NCBI GenBank assembly: GCA_012064385.1
Contig: QRDG01001831.1
Location: 974,126-1,038,125 of the forward strand
Direction of reading: 5' to 3'
DNA: 64,000 nt
Origin: Puccinellia tenuiflora
Taxonomy: Eukaryota; Streptophyta; Magnoliopsida; Poales; Poaceae
Below the pieces are notes generated by a model. That model saw only the letters and a program-made list of their open reading frames with translations. It ran no database searches and was not told the DNA's origin. Positions 22,402 to 34,379 of the stretch are shown here, piece by piece. The stretch's first letter is position 1, and every line of letters begins with the position of its first letter. The position numbers were made by a program, and so were the translations under genes.

Positions 22402-25400
22402 TGCGGTGACCCAGCACACCACTGCATGGTGTAGTGTGCAAGTCGTTGACATAATACTCACAGAAGGACCTATCCGTGAATATTACATCCCTCAGAGTGG
22501 TACAACAGAAACATAGCAGGTCCAAGGTAACACTATAGGATTACAACAAAATTCAATACAAAATCTCGAGGACCTCCTTGATACATAGAAGATAGCCTCG
22601 TGCAATGAAATCCAGAAAAGAGCTAGTTCGTAGCACTAAGCTGGAGATTAACTCTAGCTCTAACTCCTAATCCACTACTTCTATTGCCACCACCTTAATC
22701 TACTCTATTTGGAGTGTCTCTATTTCCTCTTGTACTTATCCTTTCCACAGACGTGGTCGCCTCCGTTGGCAGAGTGATCTCCTCAACATCGTTGACATTG
22801 CTCCTTCGTGGCCTTAGTTGTCATCGTGCTTCGGTTGGTGATGTAGTGGTTGACTCCTTGATGAAGATCTCGATATCGGGATGCACCACCATCAACTCCT
22901 TTGAGGGCTCCACAATTCTAAGCAGGGGGTCAAAAGGGCAAGGGTGAGTAACCAGCGTTACCCAGCAAGTTCATTATGTACGGTGGGAAGTTTGATGCAC
23001 TAGCTACAGCTTTAGACTCCAGGGAGCCTTAAGCTTAATGCAAGGTTTTTGTAAACATTTCTTCAAGAGGTAGCTTTTATACTGAAAACTATGCCCGTCA
23101 TCCTTCACAGGGCTAGAACTTTCATGGAGTTCCTTTCCTGCAGCGTTCGCAGCTCCTTCCCGGAACAGGGAGTAACATGTTACAATTTTTTACACTCTGC
23201 AGAGGTGCGTTACTTTACCCATAAGAGATCAAGACTTTGTTGCACAACCGGGTGATCTTTCCCGTCCACACTCTCTTTGGTGTGGGGCCCAGTTTTTGAT
23301 CCAAGTCATTCACTGTGCCTCTCCGCACAACGCATGCCCACCCAATTCATGCATAGCGAGTTTACCCCTGATGCTCTACCCCTCACGGTAGACACCTAGG
23401 CTCTCCTTGCAGACCATCCTAGACCCCAGTCTCCGTGGGAATTAAGGGATCCCACCCATGTGCATGTAGTCCCGCAAGACCTACAGCCTACGGCACTGGC
23501 AGCCCGTTGACATGCATCCGGGAGAAGTACAGATGGCATTTCCCGTCCCATTCCAGGTCTTATGGTTAACGCGTCTTTACGGCGCAATCATTATGACGGC
23601 ATTTGTTGTTAATCCTAGGTAATACTTTCCCGTGCAAATGGGACCTCCGGACCTATTCATCTTACCATGGTCCCATCTGCCATCCATAATAGGTTACCAC
23701 CAAGCAGGTAGATAGCCAAATAGTCATATTATTAAAGAAATAGGTTTTTATGCTTCCTTTTGTATAAAGGTGATAGTATAATAGGATTTTGCAAATAGTT
23801 TTCTAACAAATATTTCAAGAGGTATGAGCAAGTGATGAACTTGCCTGTGATAGAGATGGCCGTTCATGCCCTTCGGGGTTCTAGGGTTGCGTCAGAACCC
23901 GGAGATCTGAAAACAGCAAAGTAGTCCGGGTAAGGACTACTGGAAACACTTGCAATATGCTATTATGCATAAATATGAGATGCATCGTATATAACCCAAA
24001 ATACCCAAACTCACAAGTAAGCGCTTAGTGTTATTGATTACTTTGTTAAAGGTGAAATACTTTGAGTTGTTATCACATTCAGACTTAAGTGTTTGTTATG
24101 ATTAACGAAGTAATGTTTTACATGATTAATAAACAACTACAGGTGCTCAGTTAAGGATTGCATTTATTTCATAATTTTATTTTATTTAACTACTTTCAAA
24201 AAGTTATAACATTAGAGTGATAGATTTTCAAATGAACTCCTTTTTGTGTGTTTTACCTAGGATGAGTAACAGGACAGTCATTTACATTATGGTATTTGAG
24301 TTCAAGTTTTATGTGTTGAACCTTTATTTCAAATTTATTTTCTTTTAGAAAATTAGGTGCTTTAAAAGCTAGCACAATTTAATTCTAGTTACTATCTTTT
24401 AATTAATTACATAAGAAAATTATTTTCAAATAATTTATTTTAAAATAATTGAAATTATATCCATTTATGGATCTTAGTATTTTTTATTCAATAAAACCTT
24501 TTCAATAAATTAAATAAAAATCATATTTGAAATCCTTATAAAATTTGGAGTCGAAAACATATTTTTATTTAATTTTAGGAATTTATTTGGATTTCAAAAT
24601 TTTAGGTGATGTTTAAGTGGCATTTTAGTAATTTTAGATAACCTGTATTTAAAGTTGATTAAATAATTATGCAAAAATTATAATCTGGTAGATTTTATTT
24701 TTCTGATCATCTTGATATTTTATTTGAATTTTTCTGAATTCAGAATCAAAAGTTATGGATTTTCAAAGTTTTGAATTAATTCTGAAATCAAGAAAAGGTT
24801 AAATTTCTGACAAAGGGTCCCACTGGTCAGGGTTTTAATAATTTCTAAAAAAAATAAACCTGAGCTGACGTCGGCTGACGTCATCAGCCCAGGCGGCCAT
24901 GAAGACCACGGACCGGTCGATTTCGACCTCCCCGGGCGACGAGGACAAGCGCATGAGGTGCGCGAGGCTGAGGCCGACCTAAAGGTGGTTGCGCCGCCCC
25001 TTTATAGTCGCCGGAGCTACCACGACGACGACATGCCGCGGCGGCGCACGACGGCCAAACTCGAATCCGAAGAGCTAGGATGCAATCGATGAAGCAGAAG
25101 GGTGCAACCGAGAGAGGGGCTCACCGCGAGAGCAGTGGACAAGGTTTGGGCGTCGGGGAAGCAACGGTGGCGACGAAATCGTGCTTGATGACGGCGGCGG
25201 CTGCCCTGGACGCCGACGGCGTTCCACGGTTACAGTCGCTCCCGGCACGAACGCGTGGCACCGGCGTGTAGAGGACGATGAGGCGATGCGGTTGGACAAC
25301 CTCTCCGAGCTTGAGGATCATCGGGTCGACGGCGATTGGAAAGGGCGTCGGCGGCAGTACGGCTAGGGTTAGGGTTTCTTGGTCGGTTTCCTGGGAGAGA

Positions 25401-26992
25401 AAGAGAGAGAGGAAGAGCAAGCGAGCGAGAGCGAGGAGGAGGGCGAGATGCAGACGCCTCCGGGGGTTCTTATCCCCGCAATCAAGGACACAGAGAGGAG
25501 GTGGCGCGGCGGCGGTCGCTGTCGTCCTTCTGGCGCAAGGAAGGAGAAGAAGAAAAGAAAAGAAAAGAAATTTGCAGAAAACCCCCTGGTCTTTTCCTTA
25601 ATTAGACAACTCATTAAAACAGCAACTTAATACATTTATTTAGGGCTTTTAGGCAAGTCCAAAAATCATGGAAAAATTCATGGATGCTCCTAATATAGTA
25701 GAGAAGCTCCACATATTTTTATTTTGAATTTTTGAAATACCCTAGTCACATTTAAAAATAGAGATATGAATTAGTCATTTTAATGTATTCACCAATTATT
25801 TAAGATGCACCCAAGATCTTGTGTTCAAAAGCATACTTGCCATGAACATGATCAACTATTAATCATTTTATTATAAGGTTGGGATGCTCAAGTATCTTTG
25901 CAAGATTCATATTTGTGGTCTTTATCATTGGGTTATCTTCTCCCTTGAGATTTTATTCCATTGGAGAAATATTTTTATGTGGCTTTTCTTAAAAGGCAGT
26001 TGATTGGATAAAGAGGTTGATACATTGCCTTCTTGGTAAATGATTCAGTGTGCCTCTTGTCCCTTCTTCTTGTATTGATCAAATGCTGCTCCTCATCCTT
26101 GTTGACTGCTTGACTCCAAGTGTTATAGCTGATCCAAGTCTGATCCATAATCCCTTGTCGCCTTTGTAGTAAAGTTGATCCTTGTAGTCAATATTTGGAT
26201 ATTAGGGCAAGTTCCTAATATCCATTACTTAAGCTCCATAATTAAGTTGCCTCACCCTTATGGTGAGGGCAAACATTTAGATCACAAGGAACTTTGTTTT
26301 GAACCTTATTTATTTTATTTGACATTCAATTGCTTTTAGGTATACAAAAGAAATCTGTTAACAAGGTAGCTGATCTTGTTACCAAACTACTTCTATATAA
26401 CACACAAAGCCTTTGAATCTCATCCCAAGTTTCTTTCTTATTTGATTTGTCTTGCAGGAATGTCTTTGGAAAGATTTGAAGATAAGAAGCTAAGATCAAA
26501 TAAGAAGATCAAGTTTGAAGTAATATAGAATTACTTAAGCATTTGAATTAGCTTTTGAGGTTAAGGCAAAGCAAGGACAAAGTTTTAATGTACTCAACCA
26601 ATTAAATTATTTACTTTGTTTTAATAACTCTTTGAGTGTGATGGGTGTTAACACAATTATACCTTAGTATTTAATTGAGAGTTGTTTGATTAAAAGTATA
26701 AACATGTATAACTTCATTATTCAATTTTTAATAGGTTTACCAAATTAATATCATTTGTATTTTCCAATTTGGATCAGATTTCCCACAACCAGTAAAAATG
26801 TCTGGAGGTCATGTCAGAATTTAACCCACTCACCTCAGATGAGCTAAACTCCAATCATGAGGGTGAATGATCTCCAATCCCTCCAGGTTTTTATTCTTCG
26901 AAAAATTTATTCGGGTTATCAGATGCATGCATGCAGATGCACAAAATTCATACTTCTACCCTTCGTTGGTTGTTAGAAGCTGGGGTATTACA
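22402..26992 (-). repeat. 5' LTR of the LARD-like element
   Basis: Partner of 15198-19794. Differences include a 4-bp indel in the GC-rich part (CAGGCGGCCATG against CAGGCCGACGGCCATG). A donor-like GGTGAGC lies at 25124 on the minus strand. Confidence 0.9.
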
Positions 26993-28036
26993 CCCATGTG
27001 GCCCAGCCGGCCGGCCCTCCCTTATCTCTTTGGGGCGGTTTCCTAATGGACCCCTTAGGGCCCATTTAGGTGGGCTGCCCCTAAAATTCAACTAAAAATA
27101 TTTATTTATTATTAATTAAATTAGTTAATATGAAATACATATTATTTAATTTCTCTTGCTCCGAAACACATTTTGTTGCCCTCCGATCTCCATCGGATAT
27201 TTCTCCCTTATTCCGAAACACTTTCGGAACCTATCCGGTCACCATCGAATAATTCTCTCTCATTCCGAAACACTTCAGAACTCGTCCAATCATCATCGGA
27301 TAATTCCCGGAACAATTCCGGATTTCGTTTCTCATTTCTCTTCGGTACCGAAACTATTCCTAAGTGTCGTTGTTCACCATTCCTTTTGTCACACGATATC
27401 AGGTTTGTCCGAGATCCCATCTCACTACCCGACAAACTCATTTACTCGTCTCCATGATATTACATCTCCGTGACCTAGTCGCATGCTTGCAAAACTTGAT
27501 GTAATATCACCGAGTGGGCCCAGTGATATCTATGCGTCACGCGGATGGACAAATCCCGCTCTTGATGCATACGCCTCAACGTATTCCTTTAGGAAACCTG
27601 ATAGACATCTTTATGATCACCCTGTTATGGTGTGATGGTTGATGTAGTCAAAGCTTCCCTCCGTACTAGTGATTAAATATGATCTCATGATCTAAGGATT
27701 GGTTACTACTACATTTCTTTTGTTATCGCAATGCCGATGTTCGTGACTGATCTTATTGCGTTAACTTACATTGGGTGGTGTCCATCATGTCATTCCCCAA
27801 TGAGATGACTACCTTGTCAATTGATATAAATGTCAATGATCAGGAAACCTTGGTCATCGGTTGACCAATGGACTAGTCAAATAGAGGCTACTAGGGACCT
27901 GGTTGTTTATATACCACACGCGTATTAATGTTTCCGCTTAATACAGTTATAGCATGGTATAAAACTTATTATGAATATATATGAGTTATGATAATAACAC
28001 TCCTTTATTATTTGCCTCTAGGGCATAACTCCTACA
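26993..28036 (-). mobile_element. Copia-type LTR fragment (Angela/BARE-like)
   Basis: On the minus strand it starts TGTAGGAGTTATGCCCTAGA and carries CCCTAGTAGCCTC and GGGCCCACTCGGTG, hallmarks of the Triticeae Angela/BARE group LTR. It is cut at 26993 by the LARD-like element, and the rest of the LTR and the interior are absent on the other side. Confidence 0.75.
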
Positions 28037-29044
28037 CTACCGGCACCGCAACACCGTCAAGGAGGCCATGCTTACAACAGCGACCTCCATCATTGTTGGT
28101 TCCAAGAGGGCATCAACGACTCCACCGCCGCATCCTCCCCCGACATCGGGACTAGGGAGGGGGTTTGTCGCTTTCGCCTACCAGTGCAACGGGAAATATA
28201 TGCATGATATGTGCTCTGTTTTTTCGTTGGATTTTTTCTTCCCGAATTTTCCTCATTTGTTAGGTTAATAGTAGGTTTTGCGGGCTTTCGGAAATTTGTT
28301 ACAAATATCATATTAACATAATTCTTCTAGAGAACTAAGACTAAATCTACGTCAGTATAAAATGTTTAAATGCTGACAATGTCCTTCTTTATCCTCATGA
28401 AAAAGTCCTATTAACATAGCACGGGACATCACATAAGTTGTCCTATAAAATTCCATAGGAAGGCCATCCAAAAGTAATTTCAGTACGAACAATATGCTCT
28501 AGCATTGTAATTACTCTTTTCTTTTGATTTTTCTTTCCTTTGTTTACTTATTTTTTTCATCTACCCAATTAGTGTTTTCCAAATTTGACAATGCTTTTTG
28601 TTTCTTGTTTGGAAGTGCACTTCCTCTATTATGGTTGTTGTTTCTCTGCTAGACCAGGGCCGTCCTAAACCAGACATGTTGTGACTTAAGTATGCTTGAG
28701 TTGGTCAGATATATGGTTACATGAAGCTACTACAATTCAAGGGCTGAGAAAAGTAGTCCTCAGACAATCCTTGTGTGGTACATGATTATCTGCATTTTAT
28801 ACAAAGTGAAGATGAATTTGGAAGCCGATTCTTTGAATCAACAAATACACCTTGCATTATTCTTGTTTGGTACTTGATATTTTGTATGATCTCGTGCATC
28901 CGGTAAAAAGGTGTCAAGCTTAGGGAAGCTGCAGCTGTCGTTCAATTACTCATGTACACCACCTTGTAGAAATGATAAAGGCAAGGACAATTATTTGAAA
29001 TGCTTCCATCTACATTTTTGTATGCTATTCCGTGATAACTTTGT
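28037..29044. other. Intergenic DNA, possible low-copy remnants
   Basis: 28037-28190 is GC-rich (CACCGTCAAGGAGGCC...CCGACATCGGGAC) with short frames on both strands (28068-28268 plus, 28090-28311 minus). It could be an exon relic, but I recognise no product. The rest is AT-rich and unassigned. Confidence 0.35.
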
Positions 29045-29059
29045 AGCAGTACTTGATTT

Positions 29060-29926
29060 CTAGCCGCCGGGAGAGGAAAAGTGATCTAGTCTCTCCGCCC
29101 AATCTCCATCGGTCGAGCCGGTACCCTCTTTCTCCGCCTGCTGCTCCGGCGGCAGGAGGGAGGGGGGACCCCGTTCCTCCGTTCTGTAGTTAGGGTTTGG
29201 TTTTGTAGGTCGTGGTGTGCCGTTGGGGTGGTGGGAGCGGCGCCCAGACGAATAAATCTGCTTCAGCTCCACTCCCACACCGGCGGCGTCCTTCATGGCG
29301 GCGTCTCGGAATTGATAGCATCGTGTGTTTGCCGATCTGTCAGATTGGTGGCGTTAGGGTTCTTGGATGCTGTCGGCGAGGCGGCGGCGCCGACCCCATC
29401 AGGTGTGTCTCTCCTTCTGCTTTGTCCCCGTTGCTACGACGTTGGCTCCGACGTCATGGTGGAGCAGGGAGGTTGGTTCGTGCAGACGATTGTCTGCGCA
29501 GGTGACAACTGGAAGATGATGTATCCTATGCTGGGTTTATGGTTGGAGGCTGACAGTTCTGGTTCCCTCATTCGACGTTGTAGTCATGCGGGCGTGCCAG
29601 TTCTGAAGTTCGATGGCGTGTCCGGGGTCGTTCTGCCCCTGTCTGATTCTTTCAACGGCAATGGTTTGTTCTATGACAAACTACTTTGGAGGTCCAAAAA
29701 GATGCTGATCAGCGATGGAGCCGCGTCGAGCTTGAGTGAAGAGGTGATCTGTGATTTGTCTCGCTTCTCTTTGGTGGCTGCTACGATGGTGCCGAAGAAG
29801 AGGGATAGGCGTCGGTTTGTCACATAGGTTTATTCTATCTTTTCAGGTTTGTAAGGTCGGTTTGTACATGTCTTGTAACTTGATCTTTATTTATAAATGA
29901 GACACGTATTACCATGCAAAAAAAAG
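29060..29926 (+). mobile_element. Poly(A)-ended retroposon with a 15-bp target duplication
   Basis: AGCAGTACTTGATTT occurs at 29045-29059 and again at 29927-29941. Between them lies an 867-bp insert with a GC-rich 5' part and a 3' end CTTGTAACTTGATC...CACGTATTACCATGC followed by an A run. This is the signature of LINE-machinery retroposition. The 199-residue frame at 29228-29827 has no domain I recognise. The insert looks like a non-autonomous LINE derivative or a retrocopy of an unknown transcript. Confidence 0.75.
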
Positions 29927-29941
29927 AGCAGTACTTGATTT

Positions 29942-30540
29942 ATGTAGGTATTCATCATGCTTCAGCGTTACCAAGTATCCAAATTATAGTTAATAAAATT
30001 AGTCTGTATTGAGCTTACAGATGTGTATATGAAACTAAGGACAGTACTTCATAATTTTGTGTGCATAGAGACAAGTATCATTAATTTGAAAACCAACAAT
30101 TAAATGATTTTTTGAATGAGTTGGATTCAAATACCGAAAAAGATTCTTATCGTAAGCAACTTTAAACGAACTGGATTTAGAGACCGGAAAAATTACTAGT
30201 TTCCTAACAATGGAGGAAAATTTGGAAGTTATTAATTACAAATCCCAGCAATTTAGTGATTTTAGTTTTGGAAAGTCAGCAAATTAAGACGCGGGTAGCT
30301 AGCGGCCGCACGCTGATCCAACGCTCGTGGAGCTCTAATCCAACGGCTCCCCGATGGAATCCAGCACGTCGCATAAACTTTACGTGCTGCCGGGGTATAC
30401 GCCGGTCCAAATCTGCAGAGTATCTCGATCCTAAATCCCCACAATAGGAAATTTTGCGCCAGATCATTGTCAGGAAGGATAGGAGATCTCTTCTTTCCAT
30501 TTCACTCGCGTAAATTACGCACTGATTTCCTTTTATGCAT
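29942..30540. other. Intergenic DNA upstream of F-box gene 2
   Basis: AT-rich to 30280, then mixed composition. No element or gene was recognised. Confidence 0.4.
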
Positions 30541-30554
30541 TCCAACCTCGGCAA

Positions 30555-30560
30555 TATAAA
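30555..30560 (+). promoter_or_regulatory. TATA box of F-box gene 2
   Basis: TATAAA in GGCAATATAAAACCC, about 80 bp before the 5'UTR intron. Transcription would start near 30585-30595. Confidence 0.6.
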
Positions 30561-30641
30561 ACCCGCACCGGCGGTGCTTGAGCCATTGTGCATCTCCATC
30601 AGATCAGACTTGCGTGCCGGCCGATCGACAGCCCGACCTTC

Positions 30642-30730
30642 GTAAGTACGTACGTCCTCCTGCTCTGGCAATTCCCTGATCCCTCCTCCTGTTAAATCCT
30701 GTTGATTTCTCCTTCTTTCTGCCGTTCCAG
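30642..30730 (+). other. 5'UTR intron of F-box gene 2
   Basis: Donor CTTC/GTAAGTACG and acceptor TTTCTGCCGTTCCAG bound an 89-bp intron, with the ATG 31 bp downstream of it. Confidence 0.6.
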
Positions 30731-30761
30731 ATTGGTTTGCGCCTTGCTCTAGCTTTGCTGC

Positions 30762-32069
30762 ATGCCCGTGGAGATGGATCAGGTGGAGAAGATAGATGGC
30801 GATCTCTACCCTGCCGCCGACCTCACCGACGACAGCCTCATCGTGGAGATCCTCTCGCGGCTGCCGTTGAAGTCCGTCTGCCGCTTCAAGTGTGTCTCCC
30901 GGCACTGGCTCCACGGCCTCATCACCAGCCCCGCCCACCGCGCCAAGCTCCCCCAGACCCTCACCGGCTTCTTCCACCACATCGGCAACCACGTCCCAAG
31001 AGAGCGCGACGACCATGGCGATGACGAATGGGTCTTGCACCACATGGACAACCACGGAACAAGCGACACCAACAGCGACGACTATGTCGATGTCGATGAG
31101 GATGACGCCGAGGACTTTGATAGCGACGACGACGTCGAGACATCAGTCGTTCCCGACTTCCTGAGCATAGTGAGAGAGGAAGGGAATCAGGTCGTCTCCC
31201 CCTCCTTGTCCTTCTTGCCCCGTGATTTGTACAGAAGCGTCGTGCCCAAACACTGCTCCAACGGCCTTCTCGTCTGCATCTGCTGGAAGGTTTCCAACAG
31301 AAACGAACCAGACTACGTGGTGTGCAATCCGGCCACCGAGAAGTGGGTCGTCTTGCCCCGATACGGCCACCGCGACAGGGCCTTCATGGCGCTGCATCTG
31401 GCCGTCGACCCCGCCTCCTCCGCCCCGGGCCACTTCCACCTCTTTGCCCTCCTCGAGAGCGACGACCATGGATACATTGCCGGAGTGGACATATACTCCT
31501 CGATAACAAGAGTGTGGAGCCACCACGAGAGCGGATGGACTTACGGCACCGCGGTGCATTATCAGGCGGGTCATCACACTGTGTTCCTCCATGGCATGCT
31601 TCATCTAGTCACCTGGGGCAGGGCGATCGTCGCCGTGGACACGGACGGGGCGGCGTGGAGGACCATCCAGTTGCTGGAAGCCATGGAGCCCACGCACTGG
31701 TATTCGAACGCCCCCTTCATCGGCGAATCTCGGGGGCGTCTGCATTACGTCAACAGCAGGAGCAGAGATCATTACGCGCTGGCGGTGTGGACGCTCGAAT
31801 CCGGCGACGAATGGATCTACAGATATAACATCAGTACTCCCCGGCTGTTTGCGGCCATTTTTATGGACGTGTCTTGCTATTCTTTGGTTGCGATCCATCC
31901 GGAACGCAACATTATCTTCTTCACTTCGAGACGCGACCTCAGTTTTCAATCGTATGACTTTGATCGTGGGGAATTTCGTTTTCTCGGCACTCTCCGTTCT
32001 TTCATCCATGGGCGGTCGTCCAATCCGTATCTTCCATATGTTCCCTCCTGGAGACCCATTGCTTCGTAA
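30762..32069 (+). CDS. F-box protein with acidic insert
   Basis: A single-exon 435-residue frame; the ATG at 30762 is the first after the 5'UTR intron, and a second in-frame ATG follows four codons later. Residues about 22-66 are a typical F-box (DDSLIVEILSRLPLKSV, CRFKCVSRHWLHGLI), the Skp1-binding part of an SCF ubiquitin ligase. Residues about 93-123 are an unusual run rich in Asp (DDYVDVDEDDAEDFDSDDD). The rest resembles the beta-strand-rich substrate-binding region of grass F-box proteins (VVCNPATEKWVVLP, LLVCICWK, ESRGRLHYV). The substrate is unknown. TATA box, leader intron and intact frame suggest an expressed gene. It is not closely related to the F-box gene at 7765-8943. Confidence 0.88.
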   Translation: MPVEMDQVEKIDGDLYPAADLTDDSLIVEILSRLPLKSVCRFKCVSRHWLHGLITSPAHRAKLPQTLTGFFHHIGNHVPRERDDHGDDEWVLHHMDNHGTSDTNSDDYVDVDEDDAEDFDSDDDVETSVVPDFLSIVREEGNQVVSPSLSFLPRDLYRSVVPKHCSNGLLVCICWKVSNRNEPDYVVCNPATEKWVVLPRYGHRDRAFMALHLAVDPASSAPGHFHLFALLESDDHGYIAGVDIYSSITRVWSHHESGWTYGTAVHYQAGHHTVFLHGMLHLVTWGRAIVAVDTDGAAWRTIQLLEAMEPTHWYSNAPFIGESRGRLHYVNSRSRDHYALAVWTLESGDEWIYRYNISTPRLFAAIFMDVSCYSLVAIHPERNIIFFTSRRDLSFQSYDFDRGEFRFLGTLRSFIHGRSSNPYLPYVPSWRPIAS

Positions 32070-32803
32070 GGAGAGAATTTAGGAGTACAAGTTCATAATT
32101 TCATATGGCCAGAGGGCGCGCGTAGTATGGTTGCAGCTGAATTGCTGATTGTATCTTTTGAGTGTGTTGCGTTTTTTTATTCAAGTGTGAGCAAGTTTAT
32201 GTTTAGGCAACAACCCGAGCAGATCAGTCTTATTTTATTTTGTTCGTCTCATTTTGAAGCAAACTCACGGCGGCGTGGCACAACGATACCTTCTCGATCG
32301 GTGGCTGCATCATCTTCTTCAATATTGTTTCTCTCTATGTCTTATAACCTGCTCCCTCCGGTTCACAAAAGTAACGTTTTAACATGTCTTAAGCCAAGGT
32401 TTTAAAAAAATTAACCATTGTTAATGATTTTAATATATGGATAGCAAAGATGGAAATCATATGTACATATATATTTTTCAAGTGATAGAAAATACGAATA
32501 ATTTTTAATTTAAATAATTAATACGAGACATAATTCACAATTACTATCTAATGATGCTAATAAGTAGGCAGTACAACCTAACATCACTAGGCAGTTCATG
32601 CAACTCTAAACAATATCTGTTGGTGTAGTCGAACAACAGTAGGAGTGACGGGTTAGTGTAGGCTGCGCGCAGGCTCGAGCGACTTTTCAATGCAGTGCAG
32701 CGCATGTATTGTTAGGTTGAGCAGCAAGCAGTTGCGCATATGATAAGTAAGAACAACCCTAATAACGCAAGACGAAACTCTTAGTGACAACGGAGATGTC
32801 ACC
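32070..32803. other. 3' flank of F-box gene 2 and low-copy DNA
   Basis: At 32352 CTCCCTCCGGTTCACAAAAG looks like one end of a Stowaway MITE with no partner. The rest is AT-rich without recognised features. It is the left flank of the Gypsy A insertion; TCACC at 32799-32803 is its target duplication. Confidence 0.45.
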
Positions 32804-33135
32804 TGTTAGATCCCTCTCGTAGCACAGGGGATTCACGCACGCGATGAGGATCTAGATCGAATTGCGGAGTTGGGATTAAGGATCAGACTACCACCCATCC
32901 ACCCTCACGAGTCTGTTCCAATCTAGTTACAAGCCAACAACCCAACAGGTTCCGTCTTCCTTCCGGCCTATCCTCTCTCTCTCACTCCGCTAGCATTTAT
33001 ATAACAGATCAGACGAGCCAATCGTCTCCCGTCATCCAAGCGGGCTTCTTCTTCTCTCTCTTGGGCCGGCCTTCTGAATTGACTTGGGCCTCAACTCCTT
33101 CTTCAACTGGTGATTTCCCGCCTTGGCTGCTAACA
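32804..33135 (-). repeat. 3' LTR of Gypsy A
   Basis: 332 bp; the plus strand reads TGTTAGATCC...GGCTGCTAACA. A purine tract (minus strand ACCGGGGGAA) abuts it. The pol frame continues 127 bp into this LTR. Confidence 0.92.
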
Positions 33136-34374
33136 TTCCCCCGGTCTTCAAATCCAGCTTGCCCCCAAGCTGGGGCATGAGGAAACCTTTGCTGGAGCGC
33201 CGCCATGTCTTCCCATGTAGCATCAGCAACAGAGGAATGGCTCCACTTGATCAGCACTTGAGGCACCGTCTTGTTGTGTTTGCTCTTAAGACGGCGTTGA
33301 ATGATCTTTTCTGGTATCTGCAGGTAAGATACAGTAGACGGCAACACAGGCTGTGCATGTGGATCAGGTTTCAGGAACTTTTTGAGGAGAGAAACGTGTA
33401 CCACTGGGTGAAGTTTGGAGGATTCCGGTAAATCGATGCGGTAGGAGACTTCTCCCACTCATGCCAACACACGGAAAGGCCCATAATATTTGAACGACAA
33501 TTTCTGATTCGCCCTATCAGCAACTGAAGCTTGAACGTATGGCTGCAATTTGAAGAACACCATGCGCAACTTTGCCCTATCCAAGTGTTGTTTGGCCCAT
33601 GCCATGACCAAGGAACGATTCTGCAACCACTGATCAATGTTGTCCGAAGCAATAGCACTGTATGGCTGAACACCAAAAAACCTGGGCGGGTGACCATACA
33701 CAATCTCGAAGGGAGATTTTCCTGTAGCAGAATGCCAATTTGTGTTATACCAAAATTCGCAGAGAGACAGCCAACGAGACCACTCCTTGGGGTGAGCACT
33801 GATAAAACACCGCAAATAACACTCCACTGTCTGATTGACACGTTCAGTCTGCCCATCTGATTACGGATGATAAGAAGAGCTCATGCACAAATCAGTGCCC
33901 AAACAAGAGAAAATGTTCTGCCAGAACAAATTGGTGAAAATGGGGTCCCTATCTGAAACCACTGCCCGCAGGAAGACCATGCAACTTGTAAATGTTGTCA
34001 GTAAACACGTCTGCTATCTTGGCAGCCGAGAAGGGGTGTTTGAGGGGTAGAAAGTGCCCATACATGGAAAAGGAATCAATTATCACAAGGATGCAGTTAT
34101 ATTTACTAGAAGGCGGCAAACCGTGAATGAAGTCCAGGCTGATAGTATGCCAGGCAGAAGGAGGAACTCTAAGAGGTGTCAATTTACCTGGGTACAAGAC
34201 TCTTTCAGGTTTAGCTTGCTGACAAATCTGACATGTAGCCACAAAATGTTGGACTTGAGCCTTCATGCATGCCCATCTAAACATAGACAGCAATCTTTTG
34301 TAAGTGACAGGGAATCCGGAATGTCCTCCTACTGGTGTAGCATGAACTTTAATTATTTTGGTCTGGAGTTCAAT
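33009..34374 (-). pseudogene. Gypsy A integrase and chromodomain-like C-terminus (broken)
   Basis: Reading down from 34374, the zinc-binding part (HATPVGGHSG...CQICQQAK, an HHCC pattern) is followed by the catalytic core start (ISLDFIHGLP) to about 33949. A frameshift follows, then SDRDPIFT, and SSSYHP-stop-SDGQTERVNQ with an in-frame TAA near 33862. The C-terminal part holds the GPY/F module (FKYYGPFRVLA) and a chromodomain-like stretch (PQVLIKWSHSSVADATWED). The last about 40 residues are encoded inside the 3' LTR and stop at 33009. Confidence 0.85.
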
Positions 34375-34379
34375 GTCAG

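Larger units (their letters stand above)
15198..26992 (-). mobile_element. LARD-type non-autonomous LTR retrotransposon (Sukkula-like)
   Basis: Two direct repeats of about 4.6 kb (15198-19794 and 22402-26992) enclose a 2.6-kb interior. The primer site next to the right repeat and the purine tract next to the left repeat both place it on the minus strand. The LTR reads TGTAATACCCC...GGTCACCGCA. By eye the two LTRs differ by about 30 substitutions and a few indels (under 1%), so the insertion is young. No gag or pol is recognisable. Size and non-coding interior fit Triticeae LARDs. The flanks (CTTTG left, CCCAT right) do not form a target duplication. Confidence 0.85.

Noticed and set aside
29228..29827. 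199-residue open frame in the retroposon
   Set aside because: Not called as a gene because no domain or initiation context stands out and it lies inside a non-autonomous insert. It is kept only as an observation.
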